The notes beneath the pieces are model-generated. The model had not been told where the DNA came from and did no database searches. It was given only the letters and a program-made list of their open reading frames with translations. This document shows positions 22,141-33,629 of a DNA stretch of 64,000 nucleotides, piece after piece. How positions within the stretch are numbered: the stretch's first letter is position 1; the number at the start of each line of letters is the position of its first letter. This DNA comes from Ligula intestinalis (lineage: Eukaryota; Platyhelminthes; Cestoda; Diphyllobothriidea; Diphyllobothriidae), in the NCBI GenBank assembly GCA_036362985.1, contig JAYGXS010000008.1, forward strand, positions 23,359,404-23,423,403, given 5' to 3'. The translations under genes and the position numbers were made by a program.

Positions 22141-22149
22141 ACCAGATTG

Positions 22150-23689
22150 TTTCACTGCGCGCGAGCCCATGATTTCTGCGGCAATTGGACAGAAAAAACC
22201 AACTATTTAACTCTAACCCTGACCTTGTTATCAATCCTAACCTTAACTCTAATTTCATGTCGCTGGAATTCAGCACAAGGTCATCCGTATTACGGACTGC
22301 GGGGGGAGAGAATGCATATTTCATTGTGTTACCATGTTAACAGACAGCCCAGATAATTTAATTGGAAACAGCAGCTGAAACACCAAACCGCAGCTAATTC
22401 CCGCTAAATTGGGTATAGCAGAGGCCTAAATAAAAATGGGCTGCCATTCTGTACAGAGTCAAGATAAAATTTGATCAAATTTAATAGCACCATATTGGAG
22501 AGAGCGTCAGAGCGTCAAGGTCCGCCACATTAGGGGCGGAGCGTACTGGGCAGTAGGCGTAAATGTGAGCGGCGGCGTCTGGCGAATTAACTACAGGTAC
22601 TGCATGCACGGGTAAATTTGGACCGGATGCAGACTGTCACGTGACCAGAGGACACCAGTTGCCATTTCCTGCGGAGGTAAAATTGCAGACATGCCCGTCA
22701 GCATCCGCCAATCGCCCGCTACCATTAACTAGGCAACCAGCGGGCCCTTAAAGCTGACATCTGCTTGTCTCCAGGGCAGTTTGTCTTCAGTAATTTTGAT
22801 TGGCTACTTTGTACAAATGTGGTCAGCACGTAGCACCGAGCCCTCATCTGTACCATGAATAACAAAATCCCACAGACGTACCGTAGATGAGTTATCTCAT
22901 AAAATGTAAACTGAAAGTCGAAGTGTGTTTTAGATGCGAAAAAGCTCGGTGAAATAGGGTTTTGCTATTAAACATCATGCAGGATACTTTCACAGATATG
23001 TAATTCCCGTCGAAATAGGGTTTTTTGAACCCGTCGGAAAAAAAACTATCCTCTGCAAAAAGCAACTATTTTACCCATTAATTTCCACTGTCCTTAAACT
23101 TCAACTTTATTGTATAGAAAACAAGCATCTAAAAATTACTTTCTTGCAGTCTGTTGGTGCCCGGTCACCTATCAGTAGCGCTATATTTGGGGGAAATATA
23201 AGTGGGCTACCTTTAATCGCCCTATTTATACATGCTTGCTGTGATAGTATTTCAGCTTTTTCGCGGAGCCAACTGACATGAATCAATGGGGTGGAACATG
23301 GTTAAAAAAGAACATACTGTGAAAAAATACACATTTGGATTTTTTGGGGAGAAAAGGCTGTCGCTCTTGGAAGGGTCAAACGGGGGGGGGGTTATCGCAG
23401 ATGCAAATGGGATCATCACCAAAATGCGAAAGATGCGGCTAGATTCTGCCTTGCTCATTGCGGAGTCCGCTGAGAGGGTTGCGAAAACAGAAGTATCCGT
23501 CGACAATCCGCTGTGAGTCGAACCAAAGGAGGACGTTTAGGGGCCGCGGCAAGGTTTGGCAGATACAATCGCTGACAGGATCTTCGTCGTTGGCATTTAC
23601 TCAGGTAAGGAAGACCGCGAAAACTTTGCATGCGGATGGTGACGAGAAAACTAAAGCGATGGGCTATGCATAAATTTGGAAATACTATC
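22150..23689. other. No recognised gene or repeat
   Basis: The frame at 23286-23516 (76 codons, plus) is unrecognised and contains a G run at about 23381-23390. The rest is non-coding by eye. Confidence 0.4.
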
Positions 23690-24617
23690 TATATGAGTTA
23701 GGTCTAAGAAGGTTAACCCTAACAGCTAGGATTTTCCAGGCCCATGGTTCCTTGGGAGAAGGGAGAAGCCTTAGGAAGGCCAGATTGTTAGAAATAGTGT
23801 ATTATTTCGTGAAAAAAAACTGGAACACGCGCATCCCAAGAAATTTAAATTTGAAGATGTTCTTTGGGATAAAAGTAACTTTAATGAGTAAATTTTAGAG
23901 TTTGGCGCCGCAACTCGTCTTCAGACTAACAGGAAAAGTGCGATCAACAACAAAAATTTCAAAACTGGCCGAGAATTCCTCGAAGCCATACACTCCGGCG
24001 ATTCATGCAGTAACAGGCACGTCGAGTTGGATGGTATTTATAAGCACGTCAAAGAATAATGGAAAAGACAGAGGCCACACGACAGAGACTAACTGAGACC
24101 AAATCTACCAATGACACCTCCCTTTGTGCAACTATTGATTTTTTGGCAGTTTTGAAATTTTAGTTTTCCATTGCACTTTTCCTGTTAGTCCGAAGACGAG
24201 TTGGAGGCGCCAAACTCAAAAATTCACTCATTAAAGTTACTTTTATCCCAAAGAACACTTCTTCAAATAATTTATTCTGCAGAAGGATAGGATAATACAT
24301 GGAAAGAGTTTAGACTCTCGGATGACCGCAGTCCGGCTGCCAGGGCATCAATTCTGGAGTGACGAGAGCATCAGGAATCGCCGGCGCATGCTTTGTTACG
24401 ACGGCCAATCACGCTGCTGATGTCTAGACTAGGTCAGGCATGACCTTGAGTTGGACCAAGGCCGGTATGCGCGCGCGGTCACGCTGAGGAGTATGTGCGC
24501 GTCGGTCAAGGACAGTTAGCGCCTAGCCCCAGGTGGCAGTGGGCGCGCAGGCAGGCTGAAGGCGCCATGTGTCAGCGGCTGATCTTGGGTTCCAAGTGGC
24601 TGCAAAAGTCCACTACA
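23690..24617 (-). mobile_element. Solo LTR carrying a nested foldback, TSD TATC
   Basis: TATATGAGTTAGG at the left and CCACTACA at the right, flanked by TATC at 23686-23689 and 24618-24621. The LTR is collinear with others up to GTGTATT, is interrupted by 23804-24272, and continues with TTCTGCAGAAGGATAGG. Confidence 0.9.
23804..24272. mobile_element. 469-bp foldback insertion with PLE-like coding arms, TSD TATT
   Basis: Arms at about 23848-23975 and 24150-24265 are inverted copies (GTTCTTTGGGATAAAAGTAA, the GGCGCC block, CTCGTCTTC, TAACAGGAAAAGTGC). TATT flanks it at 23800-23803 and 24273-24276. The left arm and centre can be read as a PLE C-terminal segment (TGREFLEAIHSGD, then RHVELDGIYKHV), resembling the LESW...SINR...LP block after the GIY-YIG domain. 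Confidence 0.65.
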
Positions 24618-24621
24618 TATC

Positions 24622-25934
24622 TCTCGGTGTAAAAAAATATTTCAATAATATATAGTCCGACCTGTTGTTATTCTTAAATTCATAGTTTTCTAACTGCATG
24701 CTTTCTGTCTTCCATCTAAGGAATATAGCAACTTTCTGTACGATATTCGGAAGATGTAAAAAGGCCTCATCAAATTTTGCAATGGGAATCGACCTGGTTG
24801 TATACTTTAAGAGCAAGATTAACAAATGGACAACTTCAACGCTTTATGGATGGACGTTTCATCTTAAAAGTGTTGAACTCCAAAACGTTTTGAAGAAGGT
24901 ATAATGTTTTTACCAACTGGGTAGTATAAATAATATTTTTTTAATATTTTCTTGAAGTTATTTTCAGCCTATCGAAAAGCAATGAAAAAATACATACTAC
25001 ATGCGGATTGTTTTACACCGAGGGCAATTTTCGCAGGTAAGCAGAAGAAAATTATTCCACAAAACCGGTACCGGACGTGAAAGAAATGCTTTGGGATTGT
25101 GTTTTCTGAAAACGTATCTTACAGCTCTAATAGGGTAACCTCTTCTAATAAAGATTACATTTCATGATATTGAAAAAGTTTCGAATTATCCGGTACTTTA
25201 GAGCTCAGAATAACGGCTCTGACTTTTTTCCAGAGGATTGCAAGTTGGTTCCTTGCAGGCTGTCCAACGGAAACGGGAACTCGGCGGTCGGGAGGAAAAG
25301 GAAACCCTGATTGGTCGGATGAGAATTTATCAACAGCTTACCTTTTCTAGCCAACTGCCCTTCTGAATTCTCTGACGGGCATTTTTGCAAGCTCGATTGC
25401 CGTTGGAACTGTTCAAATTTGTAAATGTATCGCTTTTAATGGCTGTGGACCACGTATACCTTTTAAACAGCATTTATGAAAATAAGGAGTCGATACTTTA
25501 TGAGTCGGAACTTCACGGCTATGTAAAAACATATTGTTTTAAATTTTATAAAAATCTAAATGTACCTTTTTTATAAATAAATTTTAAAGAAGACATAATT
25601 TCCTTACAATAAGTACAAGAAAGAATATTTATATACACGTTTTCTCGAAAATATGTTGCAGTTTTTAAGTGCATCGAAAATCAATTAGATAAAAGTCTAC
25701 TATGCGACAGCTCATTTTTACGGAGTTTAGCTTCAGTGGTAGCCACAAGGTGTAATTTCTGTAAAAGTTGGGATTAAACCACAAGCCAGTGAATGTTAAA
25801 AGTCTCTCATCCACCCTAATTAATCCTTCTAGCCGATTTAAAAGTATCTTCAGTGAAATGTCTTGTGCGTGGTAGGCGCAGACAGACTGTTATAATTTGA
25901 TTGCCATGGCGCCTAAACCCAGATGCAGATAACG
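24622..25934. other. No gene; small P2-like 3'-end piece
   Basis: TGAGAATTTATCAACAGCTT at 25325-25344 and the following TTTCTAGCCAACTGCCCTTC resemble the P2 element 3' end. Otherwise AT-rich and unrecognised. Confidence 0.4.
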
Positions 25935-26348
25935 TGTGGTGGTCTCTGCCATCCGAACCCTCCATTGCTTTGTCCGGCGTCAGTGCGCAAGGCCAGCCGC
26001 CTCAAGGTCATCCAATACCTCAGTCAGCGCTTACAGACATGCTGATCTGCAGAGACTTGACCTACTTCCACTCGGGGACACACACACACGTGTGTCTGGG
26101 TTCTCGAGGCCGCCCAAACACCACTCAAACAAGTCCCTTTTTCCCCACCCTCATCACTTGGAACCACGACACTCCAGCCGAATGCAATGTGCTCTGAAGT
26201 CCAACTTCTTTCCATCTATTCTTCGTTCCTTTGTGTACACAATAAACTATTCGTAACATTCTGGCCCCTACCAACTTCTTCTCTTCTAAATAGCCATGGT
26301 CTGAAGATCACAGTTGCTAGAGTTTAACTTACTTAACCCTCTGCGATA
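25935..26348 (+). repeat. 5' LTR of the 1.4-kb element
   Basis: TGTGGTGGTCTCTGCC at the start, AATAAA after GTGTACAC near 26240, and the terminal hairpin ATCACAG...CTGCGATA at 26308-26348. Confidence 0.85.
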
Positions 26349-26349
26349 T

Positions 26350-26393
26350 TGGTGACCTTCCGACGTGATATGAACACGCAACTTCTGATGTGG
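26350..26393 (+). promoter_or_regulatory. Primer-binding site, extended antisense match to tRNA-Trp
   Basis: TGGTGACC, a TT insertion, CCGACGTGAT, then TGAACACGCAAC and TTCTGAT-TGG. This matches the reverse complement of a eukaryotic tRNA-Trp from the CCA end through the T arm and into the anticodon arm, with two inserted bases, one deletion and two substitutions. A standard primer-binding site covers only about the first 18. Confidence 0.75.
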
Positions 26394-26965
26394 CCTGCTA
26401 TCCCTGCCTTGCTGTCCCTACGTATTTTTCTGACTTTCCGACGTGCCCTTGCGTAGTTAGTGATCTGCAGTCGTGATTTCTGATGTGGTTGGTCTCAATC
26501 ATTTTCAAACCTCCCTCGCCTTCAATTGAGTTTTTCCTGTGTTATCTGATGTGACCGCAATATGGAGACTTTCTGCATCGACACCCTATCGTGAAGCGGG
26601 GTCGAGATATTCGACCGCTCACAGCCCATTCAGCCCAGGCCATGGTTACTTCCCAATCCAATAGAGATGTCCCTTTATGAGTACCAGCACCCAGATCTCC
26701 TTCCCAATATCTGACCCTCATTCTACTGCCAACGATTCTTATCGGTTCTACTCATACTGACACGGCATACTAAGTCCGTATTGACGTTTTACCGAACCAC
26801 CGGCTTTCTCCAGCCGCACCTGCAACCTGGCTCATTTATGCCAAACACAGCCACTCAAGCTGTTTGCAACTCTACCTTGGTACGTAACTCCCTTACTAAA
26901 TTTAACTAGTCGTCCTCCGTTCGGATTCTTTCAGTATCCTTACTGCGGTCTAGAAGGGGAGCACT

Positions 26966-27327
26966 TGTAGTGGTCTCTGCCGTCTGACGCACTCCATTGC
27001 TTTGTCCGGCGTCAGTGTTCAAGGCAAGCTGCCTCAAGGTCATCCAATACCTCAGTCAGCGCTTACAGACGCGCTGACCTACTTCCACTTGGACACACAT
27101 GTCCCTTTTTCCCCACCCTCCGCTGCCAGGCATCAATTGGTACCACAGCGCTCCAACGGAATGACGTGTGCTCCGAAGTCCAACTTCTTTCCATCTATTC
27201 TTCGTTCATTTGTGTACACAATAAACTATTCTTTCTATTCTGGCCTCCACTGAATTCCCCTCTACTAAGTAACCATGGTCTGAAGATCGCAGTTGCTAGG
27301 GTTTAACTTACTTTACCCCCTGCGATA
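26966..27327 (+). repeat. 3' LTR of the 1.4-kb element
   Basis: TGTAGTGGTCTCTGCC start, poly(A) signal AATAAA near 27220, terminal hairpin ATCGCAG (27286-27292) with CTGCGAT (27320-27326). Confidence 0.85.
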
Positions 27328-27619
27328 ATAATCCGTCAGTTCAGCTTCAGTACTAACCCCAACAGGCATGAACGCACGCCGACCCATTGCCTTCCCCGAA
27401 ACAGACAAGCTCCGAACGCGTAGCAGAGATCGTCAACATAAAAACGCTCCGGTAAAGTCGAACTCGCTCAAGCAGAGGGAGGAGACCACATAGCATGGGA
27501 GTAGATTAATACATAACTATTTCGGCTGATTTTGCATTAATTCAGCCAATCGTCGATGGTAGTGGAGCATAGGTTCGGGGAAGTTGGCGACCAAAGGAAC
27601 GCATAACCACCCACGAGGG

Positions 27620-27800
27620 GGCCGATTCCCGAAGTGTATGAGCCTTGCATTCGTTGCACTGAGGTCTTGTTTGAGTCAGACTTGGAGGTGATTGGTCAGA
27701 CTGGATTGTGGTAGGCAGGCGCTAGGGCTTGCGCACCTCCTAGTAGCCGTGAGTGCGCGTGCATCTGGAGTTGGGTCCCACCTAGTTGAGGACTGAGCCA
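27620..27800 (-). repeat. Decayed LTR fragment
   Basis: Contains the GAGTCAGACTTGGAGGTGATTG-type block and the GCGCTAGGGCTTGCGCAC-type block of the LTR family in minus orientation (compare 31430-31680 and 43320-43500). Ends not found. Confidence 0.45.
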
Positions 27801-28264
27801 CATCCCTGCTCCCCCTCCCCTCCCCCTTCATGTTGTGTGAAATCTGTGAATAGTTTCTGCGTAGACTCGGACGTGTGTACGTTGGCAAAAAAGTCTTATA
27901 GTATTCAACAGGTGCATTTGGATGAGGTGGCCACCATGCGGAGAACGTAAACATGAGTGCGTTAGGGTGGGTGGGGTGAAAGGGGATGATAATTATACGT
28001 CTCCGTGATCCGCAGCAACCACCACCGCAATTTGATATGGTTCACAACGTCCAGGTAAACAATCAGGGAGTTCAAAGGTACACTCCTCCATTTCCCTCAA
28101 ATAACTTGAGCAGGAATAGTCAGTAACACGTGTTAAACAAGCAGAAGATTTGCGTGTGCGCAAAAAATATTGTTGGGGGGCCCTAGATTGAGGTCCAAGA
28201 CACAGTGTGCCGGGTATGTTCCTTAACGAAATGGATGGGTGCCTTACTATCATTATATTCCCGA

Positions 28265-28420
28265 CAACAATCGACGAAAAAACGGGCTTGAGGCGAAATG
28301 GTCGAGTGTTTCCTTCACGGACCAAAGGACCTGCGTTCGAATCTCGGGTGGCGTAAAAATCTGACCTTGCGCATGGCTGGCTGATGACGGATAATAAAGC
28401 AGGAATGGTCATTCCGCTCC
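28265..28420 (+). mobile_element. tRNA-derived SINE-like unit with hammerhead-like motif
   Basis: GAGGCGAAATGGTCGAGTG (A-box-like, about 28290-28308) and GCGTTCGAATCTC (B-box, about 28334-28346) are spaced as in a tRNA promoter. About 35 bp after the B box comes CTGATGA at 28381-28387 followed by a weak hairpin and GGAATGGTC. The hammerhead part is more decayed here than at 17502. Confidence 0.6.
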
Positions 28421-28506
28421 CCCCTGCCTTTGTGGGTTCCACTTCATCATATTGGTTGATCTGTTTTTACTTTGCCCACGCAGTACCCCGTTCAAATCTA
28501 TGCGTC

Positions 28507-29026
28507 TGTAGCGGGTTTGCGGCCCACCTCCTCCAAACGCGAGACGCAATAGAGTAGGTCTCCTAGTGGCAATTTTGGTCGTCCAGTTGCGCTCGATCCA
28601 GTTCAGTGGTCTATTTCCGCATGTGCCGCGCAACCTTTGCCCTAGCGCGACTGGGGCGCACACACGCACTCCAGACTGGTCGGGCCAATTATCATCCTGT
28701 GGCTGATTCACACAAAGCCCGCCCTGGGGCCTTTGTGATAATTCCTGCGCTGACCGACACCCCGAAATCCGTCTTGAGCGGAGATGCGGACGCAGGCAGC
28801 GCCGTTGTTCGCTATGACGACCCAACGCTCTCACACGGCCCCCATGGTCGAACGCCATGCCAGACCAAGTGGCCAATTCCGCCTAATTATTCTCCAATAC
28901 CTTTGTACAGAATACATTTTTCCTAGCACTATGAATTTCATATGACTTCTCTCCTCTCCCAAGGAACCAGGCCTCGAAGATCGCAGCCGTTATGGTTAAC
29001 GTTAATAGCCTTAACAATACGCGATA
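28507..29026 (+). mobile_element. LTR, plus orientation
   Basis: TGTAGCGGG start, AATACATT in place of the poly(A) signal after TTTGTACAG, the CAAGGAACCAGGCCTCGAAG block, and the hairpin ATCGCAG...CGCGATA at the end. Flanks CGTC and GTCC are not an exact duplication. Confidence 0.75.
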
Positions 29027-29052
29027 GTCCACTAAACTGTGTTACACAGGCC

Positions 29053-29512
29053 TGTAGTGGCCTCTTTGCAGCCACTTGGAACCCAAGACCAGCCACTAGT
29101 GCATGACTCATCTAGCCTGCCTGTGTGCCCACCGTCTCCTGGGGCTAAGCGCTAACTGCCCTTGGCCGACGCGCACCTACGCCACAGCGTGACCGCGCAT
29201 ACACGCTAGCCAATCGCAGTCCATCTCAAGGTCGCGCGTCCACGTGAGGCTAGACATCACCCGCCTTATTGGCCGCCGGAACAAAGCATGCACCGGCGAC
29301 GCTTGATGCTCTAGTCACTCCGGAATTGACGCCCTAGCAGCCGGACTGCGGTCATCCGCGAGTCAACACTCTTTCCATCTATTCTCCGTCCTGTGTACAC
29401 AATAAACTCTTACTTTTACTCTGGCCTTCCCAAGACTTCTCATATCTCCTAAGGAACCGGGCCTCGAAGATTGTAGGTGTTAGGGTTAACCGTCTTAGCC
29501 TTAACTCCTGTA
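29053..29512 (+). mobile_element. Solo LTR, plus orientation, TSD GGCC
   Basis: TGTAGTGGCCTC...AACTCCTGTA, flanked by GGCC at 29049-29052 and 29513-29516. CCAAT-type motif inverted pairs and AATAAA at 29401-29406 are present. It lies 26 bp after the LTR ending at 29026. Confidence 0.9.
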
Positions 29513-29569
29513 GGCCTGATTGACAGGTCAAACCAAATGAGGTTATGCGGTGGGAATAGGTCTCCCCAC

Positions 29570-30720
29570 ACGGTACAACATTCTTATTACTTCCACCATT
29601 AACCACACTCGTTCTGTTATACAAACCTACGAAGAGGATGACCTGCAATCCCATAGGCTGGCATGACCTATATTAAAATTCAAGTGTCCTCCGGAAAGTC
29701 TTAACGGTCGTCTACGGAGATAAACGACCTGCCTCCCTCCACGGCAGAAGGCGTAGAAATGTCGGTGCAAACAATTATGCATTCACCCCGCTGACGGTGT
29801 ACATTTTGCGCGGTCGAAATACAAAAGCAACCTGTTAATACAGGAACACAATTCTCGAAGAAGTAGCAAATAAATATAGACCAAATTTGCACATTCCCTG
29901 ACAGGTTGTTCATCTGTCGAAGCACAGTAGACACAGGCACGCTCCACCACAACCCCAGTGACTAATATTTTCAGCCTGGCAGTCCGGAAAGATACTATTC
30001 TGACGTCCACTATACGTCCACAATTGATGACATTTCCGATCGTCCGTAAAATTTCAAGTTGAACATTTGTGCCAGTCGAATGAATAGTTCACCAATCCTC
30101 CAGTTATGTAACACTTGACAGAGTTGTTAATCACCACAGTAGACACACGTATAGAGACGTAGAAGACCAACGCGATAAAAACACACAAGACCTGTTACGG
30201 TAGATGAGTGGATAGAAAGTAAAACGTGGAAGGATAGCGAAATAAGGGATCACCAGTGTATTTTATAAACCATCCGTCTGGAATGAGGAGTGATCATTAA
30301 CTATTAAAAAGATACCGGTGCAGCGCTGTCGGCAACTGCGGGTGACGGCCGCGGAGGTGCGAAACGATTCGGTGACGGTAGGGGGCCGGGAGCGAGGTCT
30401 GTGTTAGGGAGATAAGGGACACCGGTCATCTTCGCCGACAAACGAGTACACCATCCTCATCCGAGAATCGCGCGAGAACTGACCTTAGCATATTCAAACA
30501 ACTCTGTCGGATCTGTGTTTTGTTGCATTTCGCGCTGAAGGAAGCAGGTATTCTGGAGCAGCCGGCCAGAGAAGGAGCAGCGACACACTGAAGTCGCTAT
30601 CACAGTCATAACGATATCCTGAATGGCACTTTTCCCGCCCGTATGGAATCAACGCTCTTCTGTAGGCATCAGGGCTCCCGAACTGAGGGAATGTATTTGC
30701 AATAATCATTACTAATTAAG
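29570..30720. repeat. Unclassified repeat R1, longest copy
   Basis: Matches 33630-34211 and 35230-35860 in blocks: TTACTTCCACCAT, GACTAAT..TTCA..CTG.CAGTCCG, GACGTCCACTAT, ATTTCCGATCGTCC, GAGCAGCGA.A.ACTGAAGTC, ATCACAGTCATAA.G.TATC and TATGGAATCAACG. No coding potential or element hallmark was seen. Homologous blocks are separated by copy-specific sequence. Confidence 0.6.
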
Positions 30721-30845
30721 GTCTCCCTACCAACCTCCCAACATCCTCCTAAATGACGAACATTCACAAGATGCGCATTGAGGTATACAAACGTGCATGC
30801 AAACATATGGGAAGATAAAAGGTACAGACCTATCACCCCTTCGAT

Positions 30846-31337
30846 TTTAGTGGTCGCTGCAGCCCGACGAACTCTTAACTCTCAACGCCACAGATAAGGT
30901 CACTCAGAGTAGAAGCTGGTACGAAGGCAGTTTTCGGCATACCTCAGGCCTGACGCAAACTGGCGCGCGAAACACGAACCATCCACGCCGGTGTCTACCC
31001 TCGCGCAGGAAAACCAATTACCATCAAGGTTGATGAGACAAAGAGAGCGTTCGGCGGCCGCCTGGTGTGACTGACACTAGACCACATTCCAGATTCCGCC
31101 CCCGAGTAGAGCGGAAGTGACGACGCCGCGCTCTCATACGACCCTCAGGATCGAACGCCACGCCCGGGCGAATCAACCTTCCTACTGACTATTTTTCAAA
31201 TCTTCTGCACGCAATCTATTGTTCCTAACACTCTGGCCTTCCCGAGACTTCTCCCTCTCTCACATCTTCCATGGAACCGGCCCTAGAAGATCGCAGCTAT
31301 TAGGGTTAAACCTAAATAGCCTTAACACCCCTCGATA
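30846..31337 (+). mobile_element. Solo LTR, plus orientation, TSD CGAT
   Basis: TTTAGTGGTCGCTGC start (TGTAG decayed to TTTAG), TCGCAGCTATTAGGGTTAAA hairpin region, end CCCTCGATA. CGAT at 30842-30845 and 31338-31341. Confidence 0.85.
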
Positions 31338-31359
31338 CGATCTTCAGGCCTGCTTACGT

Positions 31360-31700
31360 AGAGGCTGAGACGAAGTGGGGCGCCAGGTGGGAGCGTATGG
31401 TGTAAATAGGCAGTAAAGAATAGGTTATAGGGATTTGACAGTCAGACGAGCATGCGTCTGTATCTGAGAAGGCTGGTCTCCAAAGTATGTGAGTGTGGCA
31501 TTCGTCGAAGTGAGGTCCTGTGTGAATCAGCTTCAAGGAGGTGACTGGCTAGACCGACAGGCGTTGGTAAGTGTGCACACACTAGCCACCCTGAGATTTT
31601 AAGCACCAGCGCAGTTTGCGGCACCTGTGATTGGCTGTCCCAGAGGCGGGCCGAGAACTGCAATCACGTGATCTCTTGTTTGGCTTGGCATCGAAAGTGA
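31360..31700 (-). repeat. Decayed LTR fragment
   Basis: Minus-oriented LTR interior including GGCAGTAAAGAATAGG, TGACAGTCAGACGAGC and GTGATTGGCTGTCC. The U5 end is absent. Confidence 0.55.
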
Positions 31701-32509
31701 AAAACGCTACGGGATCATTACACACCTCCACTGCCGAGGTATAATATGCAATCTCTGGAACAAGGAGGTCATTTGCCTGACGTTTCGGATTTTCTCGAAA
31801 ATACTGAATTATAAGTAACCGTAGAATAGTGTGAGACATGCACAGGTTGCGCGGTATTTTTAGTTCGTAGCAGCCAACCACATGCGCACTATAACTCTCA
31901 GCTCCTGTTACCACAACTGGCGGCCGTAATGGGTGCGCCGATGGCATTGCAGTTCGCTTTTGAGTCATTAATCACGGCAATCTGGTTTTCCGTTATAGAC
32001 GCAGACTAGACAATTACGCGACAATTGGGTTCGCTGCTGTCGGAGTTGTTGCTGTACCTGGCCCTTCCCACATGACTGATAATCCTGCTCAGACAATATC
32101 CCAGTACGGAGTATGGGAACGGCAATTCGTTGCGCTTATCCATTGATTGTTGATTTTGAATGACTCCAAAGCGAACTATCAAGCCATTACCCCACCAATT
32201 ACGACCCCCAGCGGCAGTTACCGGATCTGATAATTAAAGCGCGTGAGAAGAGGAAGACTCGATCGCTAGGACAATACGTTTATTTGCCTGACGTTTCGAC
32301 ATTCATCGTGGATTCATCATCAAAGACATGAGTAGAAGACAGTAGCAGAAAAGCGTAATGCATACACAGAGCCCGCGTGCCGTCCAACAAACTATCCACG
32401 CGCAAGAAGGCAATTAACGTTAATTGTCGCTGTATGCTTGCAGTAATGACTGTATCCTATAAAAACTGCAAACTTCTGTGCATGCATTACGTGTTTCTGC
32501 TACTATTTC

Positions 32510-32575
32510 CTTCTCATGTCTCTGATGATGAATCCACATCGGATTTCGAAACGTCAGGCGAATAAACGTATTATC
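32510..32575 (+). ncRNA. Hammerhead-like ribozyme motif at PLE end (family P1)
   Basis: CTGATGA at 32522-32528, a stem of six pairs GAATCC/GGATTT with loop ACATC, GAAAC at 32548-32552, GTC at 32553-32555. Stem I can form between TGTCT (32517-32521) and AGGCG (32556-32560), five pairs with two G-U. All invariant core residues are present. Helix III would be only the A-U and C-G pairs without a loop, the minimal form reported for PLE hammerheads. Confidence 0.7.
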
Positions 32576-33291
32576 CCAACGATCGAGTCTTCTTCTTCTC
32601 AATTGCCTCTTGGGACACGCATGTTCGCTTGTATTGGCAATTATAGCAAGTGTTATAACCTTGGGTGTGCCTGCGTCGACACTGTTTATATCCCCCAGTT
32701 GCATGTTAGGAAAGGAAGGCAGACAGGATAGCAGATTAAAGTTTACTCTCACTAGTTCTTCTTATAAATAAGCTCTGTCTTCTGTGTGTCCGACAGCTTG
32801 TCGTAAGTCCGTCAGCCGCGTGTGTTATGTCATCAGTCTCGTCTCGGTAGCAGTCTCTCCTCCAGGGAAACAGAGTCCGTGTCTGCAGCAGCGGAATCTC
32901 GTGTCCCCACCAGCAGTGTACGATCTCCAGCGGAGGCAGTCTTTGGTTCCCCTTGGCCCCTCCGCTAGTGAGCCGTGCGAGCAGCTATCGTATGGTGTCC
33001 TCAGCGTGACACGTCGCCTCACAGTGACACGCGCATGCACATGCCTCCTTTCGTGGCCCCTTGTCAGAACCTGGCCTGTGGCTGTCCTTGAGTCCTCGGT
33101 CGGTCATTTGAAGGTCGCGTTCTTGTTTTGTTCTACTTACTTTGTTCTCTTGCCCATAGGATGGCCCGAGATACGACTCGCGTGCTGGGCCGTCCTGACA
33201 GTGCGCATGCAAGTGGCTGCTAGAAACTTTAAATACCGCTCAATCCGTGCATATATGACCTCAATGTGTGCACGTCTTACACTATCCTATG

Positions 33292-33345
33292 GTTACCTAT
33301 GATTAAGGATTCTGGACAGAATTCGAAACATCAGCCAAATAAAAT
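33292..33345 (+). ncRNA. Hammerhead-like motif, A3/U8 variant, partly decayed
   Basis: ATGATTA at 33299-33305 replaces CTGANGA; stem GGATTC/GAATTC with loop TGGACA; GAAAC at 33325-33329, then ATC instead of GTC. Same variant as the pair at 51215-51390. Confidence 0.5.
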
Positions 33346-33629
33346 TCTTGTTCCAGCGATCGCATCTTCTCCTTGTGAACTGCTTCCTGGAACTCGCATA
33401 TTCGCTTCCACCGGCCACTTAAATAAACTGAACTGACTAGTCATTAAGGCCTGCTAACAGTTAAACACGCGCACTGTTGGATATTTAATTCTTGCGGTCA
33501 CGCTGGCCCTAGTAGGCCGCACACATTATTTTTGTACAATGCGTATCCCGCTCTCATCTGTGCGTCCAATAAAGTGTGCTCTTCACAGCGCTTGCAGTCC
33601 GTTAAGCAGCTCTAAGGGCCGTGTTCACT

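Larger units (their letters stand above)
25935..27327 (+). mobile_element. Non-autonomous LTR retrotransposon with both LTRs, tRNA-Trp primed
   Basis: Two related LTRs (25935-26348 and 26966-27327) in direct orientation bracket 617 bp without gag or pol frames. Directly after the 5' LTR comes TTGGTGACC...CGACGTGAT, complementary to the 3' end of tRNA-Trp. Directly before the 3' LTR is the purine tract AGAAGGGGAGCAC. This order identifies the solo copies elsewhere as LTRs and gives their orientation. The LTRs differ by many substitutions and indels, so the insertion is old; no clear target duplication remains. The autonomous partner is not in the window. Confidence 0.85.
31740..33400. repeat. 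Nested double foldback of PLE 3' ends
   Basis: Outer arms 31740-31890 (minus) and 33200-33400 (plus) are inverted copies, sharing the hammerhead-like tail, ACTAT.CTA.GGTTAC, and GCGGTATTT.. AGTT blocks. Inside them a second inverted pair of another PLE family lies at about 32240-32400 (minus) and 32450-32640 (plus), with inverted CGTAATGCATACACAGAG / CTGTGCATGCATTACG. Tails point outward in both pairs. Confidence 0.7.

Noticed and set aside
28409..28876. 155-codon minus-strand frame
   Set aside because: It lies inside a plus-oriented LTR and encodes no recognisable protein; GC-rich LTR interiors give such frames in several copies.
32784..33302. 172-codon plus-strand frame
   Set aside because: Its end overlaps the outer PLE foldback arm and hammerhead-like motif, and the translation is unrecognised; likely fortuitous.
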